Source: Bryobacteraceae bacterium
GTDB lineage: Bacteria; Acidobacteriota; Terriglobia; Bryobacterales; Bryobacteraceae
Reading direction: 5' to 3'
Length of the DNA stretch: 12,971 nt
Assembly: GCA_025350445.1 (NCBI GenBank)
Contig: JANXXV010001041.1
Location: 1-12,971 of the forward strand
A model generated the notes under the pieces. The model saw only the letters and a list, made by a program, of their open reading frames with translations. It did no database searches and was not told the origin of the DNA. This document shows, one piece after another, positions 1 to 8,286 of the stretch (the first letter of the stretch is position 1; the number at the start of each line of letters is the position of its first letter). Both the position numbers and the translations under genes were made by a program.

Positions 1-244
1 AGTAGACCAGGAGACACCGCATCCACAATATGAGCTGAAACCCGAGGAACATCGGTAACACGATCCTCAGCGGATCCGAGAGCCATCCTCTTGTGCCGGG
101 GCGATACTGGGCCGAGAAAAGTAATCCATACGCTATCGCAGCCATCAAGACAGCCACGTTGTACATGCCGCCCGCGTTGACTATCAGAGCGATTGCAAAG
201 GCAACGGTGGAAGGTAGAATTAAGGCTGGCCGGGAGGTGGTCAT
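1..244 (-). CDS. N-terminal part of a multi-spanning membrane protein (cut by window edge)
   Basis: Reading the minus strand from an ATG at 244 gives 81 open codons that leave the window. The peptide begins MTTSRPALILPSTVAFAIAL and has about three hydrophobic stretches (roughly residues 8-24, 28-45 and 62-80) separated by short polar turns, as in an inner-membrane protein. The start lies 9 nt after the stop of the glycosyltransferase gene, so it is the next gene of the same operon; no good Shine-Dalgarno sequence is visible, which fits translational coupling. In a polysaccharide cluster holding a flippase and a glycosyltransferase, the missing partner is usually a Wzy polymerase or O-antigen ligase, and an N-terminus like this would suit one. 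That assignment is inference from context; the visible part has no diagnostic motif. Confidence 0.65.
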   Translation of the reverse strand, partial: MTTSRPALILPSTVAFAIALIVNAGGMYNVAVLMAAIAYGLLFSAQYRPGTRGWLSDPLRIVLPMFLGFQLILWMRCLLVY

Positions 245-253
245 ATGGGGTCG

Positions 254-1402
254 CTATTCTGTTAGCGCGGCCTTCAGCGTGGGCGCTAGAACGGCGGGAT
301 CAAACACTTTCCGCGAACCGGCAATCGCGGACTGTTGATGCCGATACCTGTCGATAGGAATATCATGCGCGATCGAGCTCAATTGGTCTTCGAGTTCATC
401 CAGCGAATTGGCTACGTATCCAATGTCGCCCATGGTTGCACTGTATTCATCAACCAACGGATTTTTTAGGAATAGACCAGGTTTGCAGTAGTTGAATGCG
501 TCCAGCAGTGTTGTGCTTGCCGTGTACCGGGATTGAGCGGGATCGGCAATAGACAGAATGTAGTCCAACCCCTTGGCCCGCTGCTCGTATTGCCCGTACG
601 ACACAGGTTGGTTGTCCGTGCCGGAGACATAGGTGGAAAAATCGCGGCACTGCCGAGGCAGCCGCGCAACGTGCCCGACGAGGCTAAATTTCACGTTGCC
701 AGTCCGTTGCATCACGTTCCGCACCACGCGATGGTAATCCTCGATTCGCCATCGCAGCGCGCCAAGGATGCCCACTCGAACAGGTCCTGCCGCGACATTC
801 CCGTTCGTGGATACAGCATCGAATAGATACGGATGTGGCAGGTGAAACCAGGGGCGAATGTCATATCGCTCGCCCACTGCCCTGTAGATACTGCGGGAAA
901 GTGCGATTAGCCGGAGATTCCTGGGAGTCGTAAGCCCAACTGCGGCGCGAATACTCAGCGGAAAATTCCATACCCGCTTAGTAAAATGCTCCAACCCCGC
1001 CAGGACTCCGTGCGGAACGGCGACCACGCGGATATCGTTGTGTTTAGTCATTTCGTGCTTCAAAGCAATAAGCCCCGTACTCGAAACCGATGAAAAGGCA
1101 GTAAGCGACGTATGCGTCGCGACGGCGTGCTGTAGCGCCGCAGCACAAAACGATGTCTCCCAGCGAATCCGGCGCCAGGGCGAGGTGGGGAAGTCCAGTC
1201 TAACCGGCTTGAAAATCAAAATGTCCGGGGTCAGGGGAGTATTCCTCAGCTGTTCACTCACGTTGCGAAGATGACTGGGCTCAGCCCAGAATTCAATGGC
1301 GGCGCTTGGATAGGCGTAATGCAGGGTTGCCAGAAATCCGGTGTTAAATCTGACATGTTCAAATCCTTTGCACTGCGGTTCGACGACAAGAATTCGGGTC
1401 AT
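254..1402 (-). CDS. GT-B-like glycosyltransferase of a polysaccharide cluster
   Basis: A 382-residue soluble protein beginning MTRILVVEPQ. The start at 1402 is preferred over an in-frame ATG at 1435 because it lies 5 nt after the flippase stop, has AGGA 9 nt upstream, and gives a typical beta-strand opening. The N-terminal half has alternating strands and helices and a short VPHGVLAGL motif (129-137). The C-terminal half opens with VRVGILGALRW (208-218) and continues to a region around 280-312 with YILSIADPAQ, SRYTASTTLL and a proline-rich KPGL turn, resembling the nucleotide-sugar-binding half of GT-B glycosyltransferases. No classical EX7E motif was identified, so the family (GT4-like or other) and the sugar donor are open. 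It probably adds one sugar to the lipid-linked repeat unit on the cytoplasmic face of the inner membrane. Confidence 0.7.
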   Translation of the reverse strand: MTRILVVEPQCKGFEHVRFNTGFLATLHYAYPSAAIEFWAEPSHLRNVSEQLRNTPLTPDILIFKPVRLDFPTSPWRRIRWETSFCAAALQHAVATHTSLTAFSSVSSTGLIALKHEMTKHNDIRVVAVPHGVLAGLEHFTKRVWNFPLSIRAAVGLTTPRNLRLIALSRSIYRAVGERYDIRPWFHLPHPYLFDAVSTNGNVAAGPVRVGILGALRWRIEDYHRVVRNVMQRTGNVKFSLVGHVARLPRQCRDFSTYVSGTDNQPVSYGQYEQRAKGLDYILSIADPAQSRYTASTTLLDAFNYCKPGLFLKNPLVDEYSATMGDIGYVANSLDELEDQLSSIAHDIPIDRYRHQQSAIAGSRKVFDPAVLAPTLKAALTE

Positions 1403-1407
1403 AGGTT

Positions 1408-3024
1408 TCAATCCTGAAGGCCGGCAGCCGCCCACCCATGGACCGGAACTCTCGAATAGTAGGCCGCTGCTGTTCCCAGCGCCAAACTCAGCAGGATGGC
1501 GGGAAACAAACGATGGCCATTGATAAGCAGAAAGGCAACGGGCGCAATCGCAATCAACAGTAGCAAGGAACTGCCGATCCGGACGCTCATCCCTTCAGGA
1601 AGTTCGGGATGCATCTTCCAAACCTGAAGTCCAACCAGCAACAGATAGGCAAATGCGTTCCCAAATGCCAGCGAACCGGCGCCCAGCCGAGCTGCGGTCA
1701 GACCTACGAATCCGAGGAATGCGATTCCCCAAACCAGGTTGAGTGACGTTCCGAACCACATGTCACCCTTGGCCTGAATAGCTGCGCCAACCGCGCAACC
1801 AAGCGATTGAATGGTTACCGATATCATCAACCCCAGCAGAACCACGGCCGTATTCCGGTAATCCGCGCCAAATAACATTACCAGATATGGCGCTAGAAAC
1901 ATACCGGCTACGCCACAAAAAGCTGCGACGACGCTTACGGTGTTATGAGTCAGCGCTAGTAAGCGCCTAAACTCCTGTCGATTGCCGCTGATTTCGCCAT
2001 AGGCCGCCGATAAGGCCGGAAACGACGCCTGCACCACAATCAGCGGAATAAACATTACGGCCAGGCGAAATGTGTTCGCCGCGTTGAACGCCCCCATCTC
2101 CGCATAGCCGTTCGGGCGTTGTGCCACTAATGTACTTCCAAGCCAGATTACCGGGGCCGTCAACAGTCCGCCAACAACGGCTGGAACGCTAAACTTAAGA
2201 AGTACGTGCGATTCCAGCAACCAGTCTTTTTCCCAAAGCCGTACTCCCCACCGTCGACATTCACCCAAGACTTCCACCTGGGTTAGTCCGCAATTTAGCA
2301 CCAGCCCCGCAACCAGTCCGTATACTGCGCCGGGTAATCCGCCCCGGAGAGTAAACAGAACAACGATTGGGCAGGACAAGATTCCAGCGACCGTGTTCAC
2401 CCGTGCGATGGCCTTGAATGCTTCGAAACCGGAGAGTGCTCCGATCTGCGCTCCGTTAAGGGCACTGAGCAGGATTAGCCAGGCAGAGGAGCGCAGTAAA
2501 GGGCCAAGACTAATGTCACCGACGGTCCGCTTGGCAATCCAATCGGAAAACAGATAGAGCAGCGCGGACCCAATCCCTCCCGCAAGCACCGCGATCAAGC
2601 TCGAAATTGCGAGGATGCGGCCTGCACGAACCGGTTGGCTCCGGCGATATTCGGCGACATACTTGGTCGCGGTAAGGCCGATACCGAAACCGGCAAGGAT
2701 TCCAAACATGGTCACGGTATTCTGAATGAACCCGAGTTTCCCATAACCAACTCTGCCCAACAACCGCGCCACCAGCACGGTTGACAGTAACTGGAATCCG
2801 CGTGCGATTGCAGCTCCGGCAAGAGACCACATTGCTCCCTTGATGAGACGATTGCCTGTGAGGAAGGAGGAGATTGCAGCGAAAAGCGGCAGATCCGCCA
2901 AACGCATCAATAGTGTCCGTTCAACAGTTTGAGTGATCGCAATAGATTGCAAGGTACCAAGCTCTGGAATCGGCCACACAAGTGGATCCAAAATCGGACA
3001 TGGCTCACGCTCTGTGAGTGCCAT
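1408..3024 (-). CDS. Wzx-like polysaccharide flippase (MOP/MVF superfamily)
   Basis: A 538-residue, strongly hydrophobic protein with about 12-14 membrane segments, which would move undecaprenyl-linked oligosaccharide units across the inner membrane. The core starts near residue 50 with LIKGAMWSLAGAAIARGFQL, followed by VLVARLLGRVGYGKLGFIQN, the typical opening of polysaccharide-biosynthesis flippases (Polysacc_synt). Later segments are glycine- and alanine-rich, and FGADYRNTAVVLLGLM matches the conserved second-half helix entry. The ATG at 3024 has AAGGAG 4 nt upstream; upstream codons to 3219 would overlap the gmd gene end and look non-coding. This leaves an N-terminal extension of about 40 residues; an ATG at 2907 is a weaker alternative. 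It lies 106 nt after gmd and 5 nt before the glycosyltransferase gene. Substrate unknown. Confidence 0.88.
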   Translation of the reverse strand: MALTEREPCPILDPLVWPIPELGTLQSIAITQTVERTLLMRLADLPLFAAISSFLTGNRLIKGAMWSLAGAAIARGFQLLSTVLVARLLGRVGYGKLGFIQNTVTMFGILAGFGIGLTATKYVAEYRRSQPVRAGRILAISSLIAVLAGGIGSALLYLFSDWIAKRTVGDISLGPLLRSSAWLILLSALNGAQIGALSGFEAFKAIARVNTVAGILSCPIVVLFTLRGGLPGAVYGLVAGLVLNCGLTQVEVLGECRRWGVRLWEKDWLLESHVLLKFSVPAVVGGLLTAPVIWLGSTLVAQRPNGYAEMGAFNAANTFRLAVMFIPLIVVQASFPALSAAYGEISGNRQEFRRLLALTHNTVSVVAAFCGVAGMFLAPYLVMLFGADYRNTAVVLLGLMISVTIQSLGCAVGAAIQAKGDMWFGTSLNLVWGIAFLGFVGLTAARLGAGSLAFGNAFAYLLLVGLQVWKMHPELPEGMSVRIGSSLLLLIAIAPVAFLLINGHRLFPAILLSLALGTAAAYYSRVPVHGWAAAGLQD

Positions 3025-3028
3025 CTGG

Positions 3029-3034
3029 CTCCTT
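3029..3034 (-). promoter_or_regulatory. Ribosome binding site that fixes the flippase start
   Basis: On the minus strand AAGGAG is followed by CCAG and then the ATG at 3024. It decides between three in-frame starts (3219, 3024 and 2907). Confidence 0.7.
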
Positions 3035-3130
3035 GAATTCAAGCGGCGCCAATTCCAAGAATTGTCGCGCCGGCGCTTCTTACGAATGAGGTGCGGCCAA
3101 TCAGGGGAACTTCTCAAACAATTCGCTGTT

Positions 3131-4168
3131 TCAGGCGTATTGACCCGACGCCGCGAGCTGAGACTGCAGAAACTGGAGCCCGCCGTCCAACTGGCGTTGG
3201 ACTCTGGCAAGGTCAGCATCCACCATCAAAGCCACTAGCTCGGGAAAAGTCACCACTGGCTCCCAGTCCAGAATCGCGCGGGCCTTGGAGGGATCGGCGC
3301 GGAGGTCGTCGACTTCGGCAGGGCGAAAGTAGCGCGGGTCCACTTTGACGTAATCACGCCAATCGAGATTGGCGTGGCAGAAGGCCAGTTCGACAAAGTC
3401 GCGGACAGAGTGAGCCTCGCCGGTTCCGATTACATAATCGTCCGGTCTACTCTGCTGGAGCATTAGCCACATTGCCCGGACGTAATCCGGAGCATAACCC
3501 CAATCACGCCGCGCATCGAGATTGCCGAGATAGAGCATGTCCTGGAGGCCATATTTGATGTGCGCCACGGCGCGGGTAATCTTGCGGGTGACAAAGGTTT
3601 CGCCGCGGCGCGGGGATTCGTGGTTAAAGAGTATCCCGCTGGAGGCATGAAGACCGTAGCTTTCGCGGTAGTTGATAGTAATGTTATGCCCAAAGGCCTT
3701 CGCGCAGGCATAGGGACTGCGGGGGTGAAAACCAGTGGATTCGCTCTGCGGGGGCGGGCTGCTACCAAACATTTCGCTGGAGGAGGCCTGGTAGAAGCGG
3801 CACGGTAGATCGACGCTGCGAATGGCCTCGAGGAGCCGAAGAGTCCCCAGAGCGATGATGTCGGCGGTGCTTTCGGGGATATCGAAGCTAACCTTAACGT
3901 GGCTCTGCGCTCCCAGGTTGTAGACCTCGTCCGGGCGAATGCGATGGAGAAGGTTGGTAAGAACAGACCCATCCGTTAGGTCGGCAAAGTGGAGGAAGAA
4001 GCGGGGAGACGGCTCGTGAAAGTCCTGGAAGATATGGTCCACGCGTTCGGTGTTGAAACTGGAAGAACGGCGCTTGAGTCCGTGGACTTCGTAACCTTTC
4101 GCAAGGAGCAGTTCCGCTAAGTAAGAACCGTCCTGTCCGGTGATTCCGGTGATGAGTGCGCTTGGCAT
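3131..4168 (-). CDS. gmd: GDP-mannose 4,6-dehydratase
   Basis: Converts GDP-D-mannose to GDP-4-dehydro-6-deoxy-D-mannose with bound NADP, the first step towards GDP-fucose, GDP-rhamnose, GDP-perosamine and related sugars. The 345-residue length is normal. The sequence shows the extended-SDR nucleotide fold: GITGQDGS (8-15), KRRSSSFNT (32-40), ADLTDGS (62-68), NLGAQSHV (84-91), ASSSEMFG (128-135), and YACAK (153-157) with the catalytic Tyr153/Lys157 pair; Glu132 is the usual base, and Ser130 sits where E. coli has Thr. The signature [18 protein letters not shown] and [16 protein letters not shown] are near diagnostic for the family. It follows a methyltransferase gene (125-nt gap) and precedes a flippase gene. 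No reductase or epimerase partner (fcl, rmd, per) is present in the window, so the final sugar cannot be named. The ATG at 4168 has only a weak Shine-Dalgarno sequence. Confidence 0.97.
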   Translation of the reverse strand: MPSALITGITGQDGSYLAELLLAKGYEVHGLKRRSSSFNTERVDHIFQDFHEPSPRFFLHFADLTDGSVLTNLLHRIRPDEVYNLGAQSHVKVSFDIPESTADIIALGTLRLLEAIRSVDLPCRFYQASSSEMFGSSPPPQSESTGFHPRSPYACAKAFGHNITINYRESYGLHASSGILFNHESPRRGETFVTRKITRAVAHIKYGLQDMLYLGNLDARRDWGYAPDYVRAMWLMLQQSRPDDYVIGTGEAHSVRDFVELAFCHANLDWRDYVKVDPRYFRPAEVDDLRADPSKARAILDWEPVVTFPELVALMVDADLARVQRQLDGGLQFLQSQLAASGQYA

Positions 4169-4293
4169 AGAGTTTTTGAAGGAGCGCCTGCCGCGACAAC
4201 GCCGCCTTACCGCTACCTCAAGTAAGTGTGTGTGAAAAACGTCCGGGTTTTCTCAAAGAAAGTTTTCACGGCTTTCCCCGGCGACGTTACACG

Positions 4294-5181
4294 TTAACTC
4301 TTCGCGCGAACCGGAATCGTAAGCACAAAGGTGGCTGCGATCGTCGCGACCGAGTCGGCGGGAGAGCCCTTCAAACGCCGCGGAATCGGAAGACCCTGAT
4401 AGGCGAGGGACCGCTCCCGCACTAAAATCGAGAGCCCCGCCGTTTCGAAGGCATCGAGAAATTCGTGAAAACGACGCCGGTTGGGGATCCCTCGATTGCT
4501 CCCCATCATCCGCCAAAGCCACTCGGGAAATCGCAGAAAAATGAATGGGTCGTCGTAATCGGTCCGCCAACAGTCATGTGGTGCGAAGTCGATGTGATGG
4601 ATTGCAAACCCGCCCGGACGCAACAGTCTGTGCGACGCTTCAGCGAATGCGGTGATATCGGAAACGTGCTCTCCCACCGACGTGGACCCCACTAAATCGA
4701 AAGTTCCAACATCGAATAGACTCTCGACACCCAGGGGAAGAATCTTAACGCCGGGGCAGCCCTCGGGAAAGGTCTCGGCATTCAAGGTTTCCGGCCAGGC
4801 CGGGTATGATTCCGGCCACGCCGACCGCACCATGCGGTACCAGGTTCTTGCATCCGAGCTGGAATAGTTTCCTGGAAACCTGTCCGCGCATGTATACGAC
4901 CGGGCGCCGGCGGCTAACAGCGCCAGGCCACTCGAGAGATGATCTCCAGGTCCGATCTCGAATACATCGACGCCGGTAACATCCATCAAACTCTTCGCCC
5001 GATTTAACAACGGAAACGCATAGCGGTCCAGAAGCGCGGCATCCGAGGGAAGAGATGTTCTTCCCATTTTCGATCTGCTTCGTCTGATCGCCGGAACTCC
5101 CATCAGGAAGTTTTTCGCAACTTCGGAAACGACGTCCTTAGCTACTTTTACGGAGAGAACTTCCGCTCTTGGCGTGGTCAC
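4294..5181 (-). CDS. Class I SAM-dependent methyltransferase
   Basis: A 295-residue cytoplasmic protein with a Rossmann-type methyltransferase core. VFEIGPGDH (73-81) is motif I for S-adenosylmethionine. An acidic residue after strand 2 is seen in YTCAD (96-100). FDLVGSTSVGEHV (161-173) fits the motif IV region, and LRPGG (187-191) is the usual post-motif turn, followed by FAIHHIDF. The start is GTG at 5181, supported by GGAGGG 7 nt upstream. As the first gene before gmd in a polysaccharide cluster it could O-methylate a sugar of the repeat unit or a sugar-nucleotide intermediate; the substrate is inference. The WRTDYDDPFIFLRFPEWLWRMMG stretch (205-227) is probably a substrate-side insertion. 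The N-terminal 45 residues are basic and lack a signal peptide. Confidence 0.85.
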   Translation of the reverse strand: MTTPRAEVLSVKVAKDVVSEVAKNFLMGVPAIRRSRSKMGRTSLPSDAALLDRYAFPLLNRAKSLMDVTGVDVFEIGPGDHLSSGLALLAAGARSYTCADRFPGNYSSSDARTWYRMVRSAWPESYPAWPETLNAETFPEGCPGVKILPLGVESLFDVGTFDLVGSTSVGEHVSDITAFAEASHRLLRPGGFAIHHIDFAPHDCWRTDYDDPFIFLRFPEWLWRMMGSNRGIPNRRRFHEFLDAFETAGLSILVRERSLAYQGLPIPRRLKGSPADSVATIAATFVLTIPVRAKS

Positions 5182-5570
5182 TTCATTGCCCTCCTATTTT
5201 TCACCCGCCGCCACAACACTTCCACGGCGCCACCTTATATTGCAGCTTCTGGCCCGGGCGCTGCCCTAGCTCAGAATAATACGTTCGATAAGGGTGTAGC
5301 GCCGAACCAGCCGGGCTAAGCAAGTAATGAACTCTTGGTAATCCACGGATGGAGATTACGCTGCATTCATCTAATCACGTTGACGTTCCTCTCTGCATCG
5401 CTTTAATCGACAGGGCCATTGGGGCACGTCCAGCCGGCCGCAATTCATCAGCAAATCTCAAGAGAACTCGCCGGCGTCCACGCCGATGCGGGCCGCCGAT
5501 TCTTGTTCGCATTCGGGTGTCAGAACATTCGTCTCGTTTCCGGCCCGCCGCGGGTAGCACTGTCCTTCAC
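5182..5570. other. 389-nt stretch without a convincing gene
   Basis: It lies between the MFS transporter stop and the methyltransferase start, so it should hold the end of the transporter transcript and the promoter of the polysaccharide cluster. Short open frames exist on both strands but their translations are arginine-rich and unlike any family I recognise. A TATAAG hexamer on the minus strand (5239-5234) is a possible -10 box but has no matching -35 box. Small palindromes occur (GCCCGGGC at 5252-5259, CCCGCCGCGGG at 5544-5554), none followed by a T run, so no clear terminator is seen. Confidence 0.5.
5189..5194 (-). promoter_or_regulatory. Ribosome binding site of the methyltransferase, supporting a GTG start
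   Basis: GGAGGG on the minus strand lies 7 nt before the GTG at 5181. An ATG at 5186 is also in reach but gives only Met-Lys-stop (ATGAAGTGA), and its stop overlaps the GTG. Confidence 0.65.
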
Positions 5571-6887
5571 TCAGATCGGATTAATCAGTCCCTCTTCGGT
5601 CGCCTTGCCGTTCCGCACCAGGAAAAGCACAGCCCCAGTCGCGATAAGAGGGATCAGGCTGGCGGTAATCAGAATGGGCTCGAAGGAATATCGATCCGAG
5701 ACCACTCCTATCAGAAACGTTGCGATGATCGTTCCAATTCCTGCCCCCGTCCCGCTCATCCCACTCACGGTGGCGACACTCCCGGTGCGATATAAATCCG
5801 CTGGAAGAGCCAGCACGACGGTGGAAAAGCTCGCGTATGCCAGGGTTGCTATGGCGAAACAAAAGATCATGGCGGGGAACGAGCGAAAGAAAACCGTGGC
5901 GGCCAGGGTGGTCATTCCAAGTCCGGAGATCAGTGCCACAAACCGCCGTGCCCGTCCCGTTGACCACCCGCGCCCGATCAGCCAGCTTGAGAATCCTCCG
6001 CCCGCGAAGTTACCGATATCGGCTGCCAGGAAAGGAACCCAAAAGGCAAGCAAGCTTTCCTCGGGACGAAATCCGCGCGAGACCAGATAGATCGCAAACC
6101 AATCCGTGATGAAGAACCAGACCGGGTCTGTGAACGATTTCGCGATGATGATGCCCCACGTCTGATGCAAACGCAACAATGTCCGATACGGCAGGGGCGC
6201 GGCGCCCGATGGGGAGGCATCGCTGCGCTCCCGGAGGATGTATTCACGTTCCGCCGGCGACAACCGGGGGTGCTCCTCGGGTCTTCGATACAGCCAGCGG
6301 AAAAGCGGGAGCCAAAGCAGCCCGAGCACTCCCGTCACCACGAAAGCGCTGCGCCAGTCTCCGGTAAGCCGGTAGACTTCATATACCAGAAAGGGGGCGA
6401 CTGCGCCGCCGATGGCGGAACCGCTGTCGAAGAGGGCAACCGCCCATCCGCTTTCCTTTCGGGGGAACCATTCGGCCACGGCCTTAGTCGCAGCGGGCCA
6501 ATTTGCCGACTCACCCGCCCCTAGCAGAAATCGAAACGCGCACAGGCTTCGAAGACCGGTCGACAGCGATGTAAGCATGGCCATCACCGAGTAAAAGGCC
6601 ACGGTGAAGGAAAGGCCCCGGCGAATGCCGGCCTTATCGAGGTAGAACCCCGACGCAGTCTGGCCGAACGAATACGAGATGCGAAAGCTGATAATGAGCA
6701 ACGCAAACGTGGAGTTATCCCAGTGGAAATCGCGTTTGATATACGGCGCCAGAACGCTTAGCGTCTGCCGGTCAATATAGTTAATGACGGTTGAGAGGAA
6801 CAGGATGCCGCCGATATACCATCGCAGATTGGCGATCGGCTTCTTGCCCGAGCTTTCCTGCTTAACATTTTCATCAGTTTGCACCAT
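5571..6887 (-). CDS. MFS transporter, anion:cation symporter (ACS) type
   Basis: A 438-residue inner-membrane protein with about 12 hydrophobic segments, normal for the major facilitator superfamily. Features typical of the ACS group (hexuronate, galactonate and similar acid transporters) are INYIDRQ in TM1 (35-41), [12 protein letters not shown] as motif A (80-91), and [19 protein letters not shown] (123-141). The second half has [17 protein letters not shown] in the equivalent loop. It likely imports a small organic anion with protons or sodium. The ATG at 6887 is chosen because the preceding in-frame codons up to 7067 overlap the opposite gene and encode a cysteine- and arginine-rich non-family sequence; no clear Shine-Dalgarno sequence is seen. 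It diverges from the amidohydrolase gene, suggesting shared control and a shared substrate pathway. Confidence 0.92.
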   Translation of the reverse strand: MVQTDENVKQESSGKKPIANLRWYIGGILFLSTVINYIDRQTLSVLAPYIKRDFHWDNSTFALLIISFRISYSFGQTASGFYLDKAGIRRGLSFTVAFYSVMAMLTSLSTGLRSLCAFRFLLGAGESANWPAATKAVAEWFPRKESGWAVALFDSGSAIGGAVAPFLVYEVYRLTGDWRSAFVVTGVLGLLWLPLFRWLYRRPEEHPRLSPAEREYILRERSDASPSGAAPLPYRTLLRLHQTWGIIIAKSFTDPVWFFITDWFAIYLVSRGFRPEESLLAFWVPFLAADIGNFAGGGFSSWLIGRGWSTGRARRFVALISGLGMTTLAATVFFRSFPAMIFCFAIATLAYASFSTVVLALPADLYRTGSVATVSGMSGTGAGIGTIIATFLIGVVSDRYSFEPILITASLIPLIATGAVLFLVRNGKATEEGLINPI

Positions 6888-6959
6888 AGATTTTTTGCCG
6901 GCGTCAATCGATGATGACACGGCGCGGCACGCTTTGAACCTTGGCGTACAATCGGAGGC
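6888..6959. promoter_or_regulatory. Divergent intergenic region between transporter and amidohydrolase genes
   Basis: These 72 nt must hold the promoters of both genes unless one lies inside the neighbour. On the plus strand TACAAT (6947-6952) is a good -10 match only 7 nt before the amidohydrolase ATG, and GGAGG (6954-6958) is only 1 nt from that ATG. No well-spaced -35 element or clear operator palindrome was found. Confidence 0.4.
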
Positions 6960-7850
6960 ATGAAACGCGCGGTTTCTCCAGCGATGAGATTCGCCCTGAC
7001 AGCAGCAGTTTTCGCTGCGGGTCTTTTGGCACAGCAGCCGAAAATGATCGACGCCCATGTCCATCACAACGGAGATCTTGAGTTCCTGACGAAGCTGGTT
7101 GCGAGGCTCGCGAAGCTGGGCGGGATGGCTTTTCTACTCACCAAGCCCGAGCACTTGACGCAGGTGCAGAGCTTCATGACCATCCACCCGGGCCGTCTGA
7201 TTGGCTTTGGTGATATTTCGCTTGACGATCCCCATGTGTTGCAGCAGATCGATGCTTTTCACGCAGCCGGCTTCGCGGGCCTTGGTGAAATTTCGAGGAC
7301 TCTGAAGCCGTTCGACCATCCCAGCTATACGCCGGTCTACGATCGCGCCGCCAAGTACGGCATGATGCTTCTGTTCCACACCGGCATAGTGAATCGCACT
7401 CGGCCGGAGGTACCGGAAGATGTGAGTGTCGACCGGTTACGAGTCACGTTGCTCGACAATATTGCCAGGCGGTATCCCGGCATCACAATCATCGGTGCGC
7501 ACCTGGGCAACCCCGACTACGCCTGGGCCGGCGAGATCGCGCGATGGAACCCAAACCTGTTTTTCGACCTGTCTGGTTCAACGTTGATCAAAAAACAGGA
7601 AGATCCGCTGTTCTTCAAGTCGATCTTCTGGTGGTCGAGCATCGCCAGTCCTCACTCCCCGAAAGCGCAGGCGAGCGCCTTTGAGAAAGTCGTCTTCGGG
7701 TCCGATGTCTTCGGCGGCGAGCTTGAGGAACTCGATCGTTCCATCGAACGCTACGAACGAATGTTGAACGCCTGCGGCGTCTCGAAAGAGGCACAGGCCA
7801 AAATCTTCGGTGGAACACTCTTGCAAATACTAAATAGAGGGAAGCCCTGA
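6960..7850 (+). CDS. Exported amidohydrolase-2 (ACMSD-like) family metal hydrolase
   Basis: A 296-residue TIM-barrel hydrolase of the amidohydrolase-related group (PF04909), which contains decarboxylases such as ACMSD and lactonases. Metal-site candidates are in the right order: DAHVHH (31-36, HxH on strand 1), LLFHTG (137-142, His140), IGAHLGNP (178-185, His181) and FGSDVFGG (247-253 region, Asp249). The N-terminus [10 protein letters not shown] is followed by a hydrophobic run ending LLA-QQ at residues 22-26, a likely Sec signal peptide with cleavage after Ala24, so it should act in the periplasm. The ATG at 6960 keeps the basic n-region, although GGAGG is only 1 nt away; Met9 at 6984 is an alternative. 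It is the only confident plus-strand gene here and diverges from an ACS transporter gene. The true substrate and reaction (hydrolysis or decarboxylation) are not shown by the sequence. Confidence 0.87.
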   Translation: MKRAVSPAMRFALTAAVFAAGLLAQQPKMIDAHVHHNGDLEFLTKLVARLAKLGGMAFLLTKPEHLTQVQSFMTIHPGRLIGFGDISLDDPHVLQQIDAFHAAGFAGLGEISRTLKPFDHPSYTPVYDRAAKYGMMLLFHTGIVNRTRPEVPEDVSVDRLRVTLLDNIARRYPGITIIGAHLGNPDYAWAGEIARWNPNLFFDLSGSTLIKKQEDPLFFKSIFWWSSIASPHSPKAQASAFEKVVFGSDVFGGELEELDRSIERYERMLNACGVSKEAQAKIFGGTLLQILNRGKP

Positions 7851-7852
7851 CG

Positions 7853-7895
7853 ATCGGGCACGCTCCGCGGAAGCCGTTCCCGGCTCAGACCCGAT
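7853..7895. terminator. Candidate nested hairpin between convergent genes
   Basis: An outer inverted repeat ATCGGG (7853-7858) / CCCGAT (7890-7895) encloses an inner hairpin AGCCG-TTCC-CGGCT (7872-7885). It spans the 34-nt gap between the amidohydrolase stop and the convergent toxin stop and could end transcription from both sides. There is no T run, so it is not a classical intrinsic terminator. Confidence 0.3.
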
Positions 7896-8286
7896 GAATT
7901 CTCTGCAATCCGGGCCAGCGGTCAAAGTCGGCGTCGAAGGTCAGGATTGACTTGATTCCGTGGCGCTCCATCACGGCGATATGGACGGCGTCGCGCGCCG
8001 GGATTGACGCACGGTTTTGCGCGATCTCCGCGGCCCGCATGACGTCCGCTTTCTCGATTCCAAGAACATCGTCGACGATGTCCAAAACTACCTGGAAGGC
8101 TGGCCCGATGGCTTCCCGTTTTCCGATTGCCGTGTACCTATGCAGGATTTCCTGAAGCACCTCCGCGTCCGTGACCAGTCGTTGTCCCGCCGCGACAAGC
8201 CGTTCCAGCAGAATCTGCGCCTCACTCTTATGCGGATGTGGCGCGCCGATTAGATACATCGGGATATTGGAATCGATGAAGATCAA
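7885..8286 (-). CDS. PIN-domain ribonuclease toxin (VapC-like)
   Basis: A 133-residue PIN-domain protein, a magnesium-dependent endoribonuclease family used as toxins. Acidic active-site residues are in the expected places: Asp5 in IFIDSN, Glu46 in VLQEILHR, Asp99 in ARDAVHIAVM, and Asp118 (with Asp120 and Asp122) in LTFDADFD. The start must be the TTG at 8286: a stop codon lies two codons upstream in this frame, and the first ATG (codon 10) would remove the catalytic Asp5. TTG overlaps the antitoxin stop as TTGA, so translation is coupled. The antitoxin gene precedes it, as in vapBC operons. The RNA target is unknown. A complete, apparently intact reading frame suggests an active module. Confidence 0.9.
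   Translation of the reverse strand: MIFIDSNIPMYLIGAPHPHKSEAQILLERLVAAGQRLVTDAEVLQEILHRYTAIGKREAIGPAFQVVLDIVDDVLGIEKADVMRAAEIAQNRASIPARDAVHIAVMERHGIKSILTFDADFDRWPGLQRIHRV

Noticed and set aside
3025..3219. N-terminal extension of the flippase overlapping the gmd end
   Set aside because: The extra residues are arginine- and serine-rich and unlike the family, and a good Shine-Dalgarno sequence marks the start at 3024.
5241..5256. Possible sigma-54 promoter on the minus strand (GG-N10-GC spacing)
   Set aside because: Only part of the -24/-12 consensus matches, and there is no sign of an activator gene or binding site nearby.
5544..5554. GC palindrome behind the MFS transporter gene as a terminator
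   Set aside because: The two arms leave a 1-nt loop and no T run follows.
5375..5560. Possible small arginine-rich protein in the 389-nt gap
   Set aside because: The translation is unlike any known family, no ribosome binding site supports it, and the composition fits non-coding GC-rich DNA.
5419..6090. Long plus-strand open frame (223 codons) opposite the MFS transporter gene
   Set aside because: It is antisense to a strongly supported transporter gene, its translation resembles no family I know, and GC-rich genes commonly leave open antisense frames.
6888..7067. N-terminal extension of the MFS transporter
   Set aside because: It would run through the divergent region into the opposite gene and adds a cysteine-rich sequence not seen in transporters.
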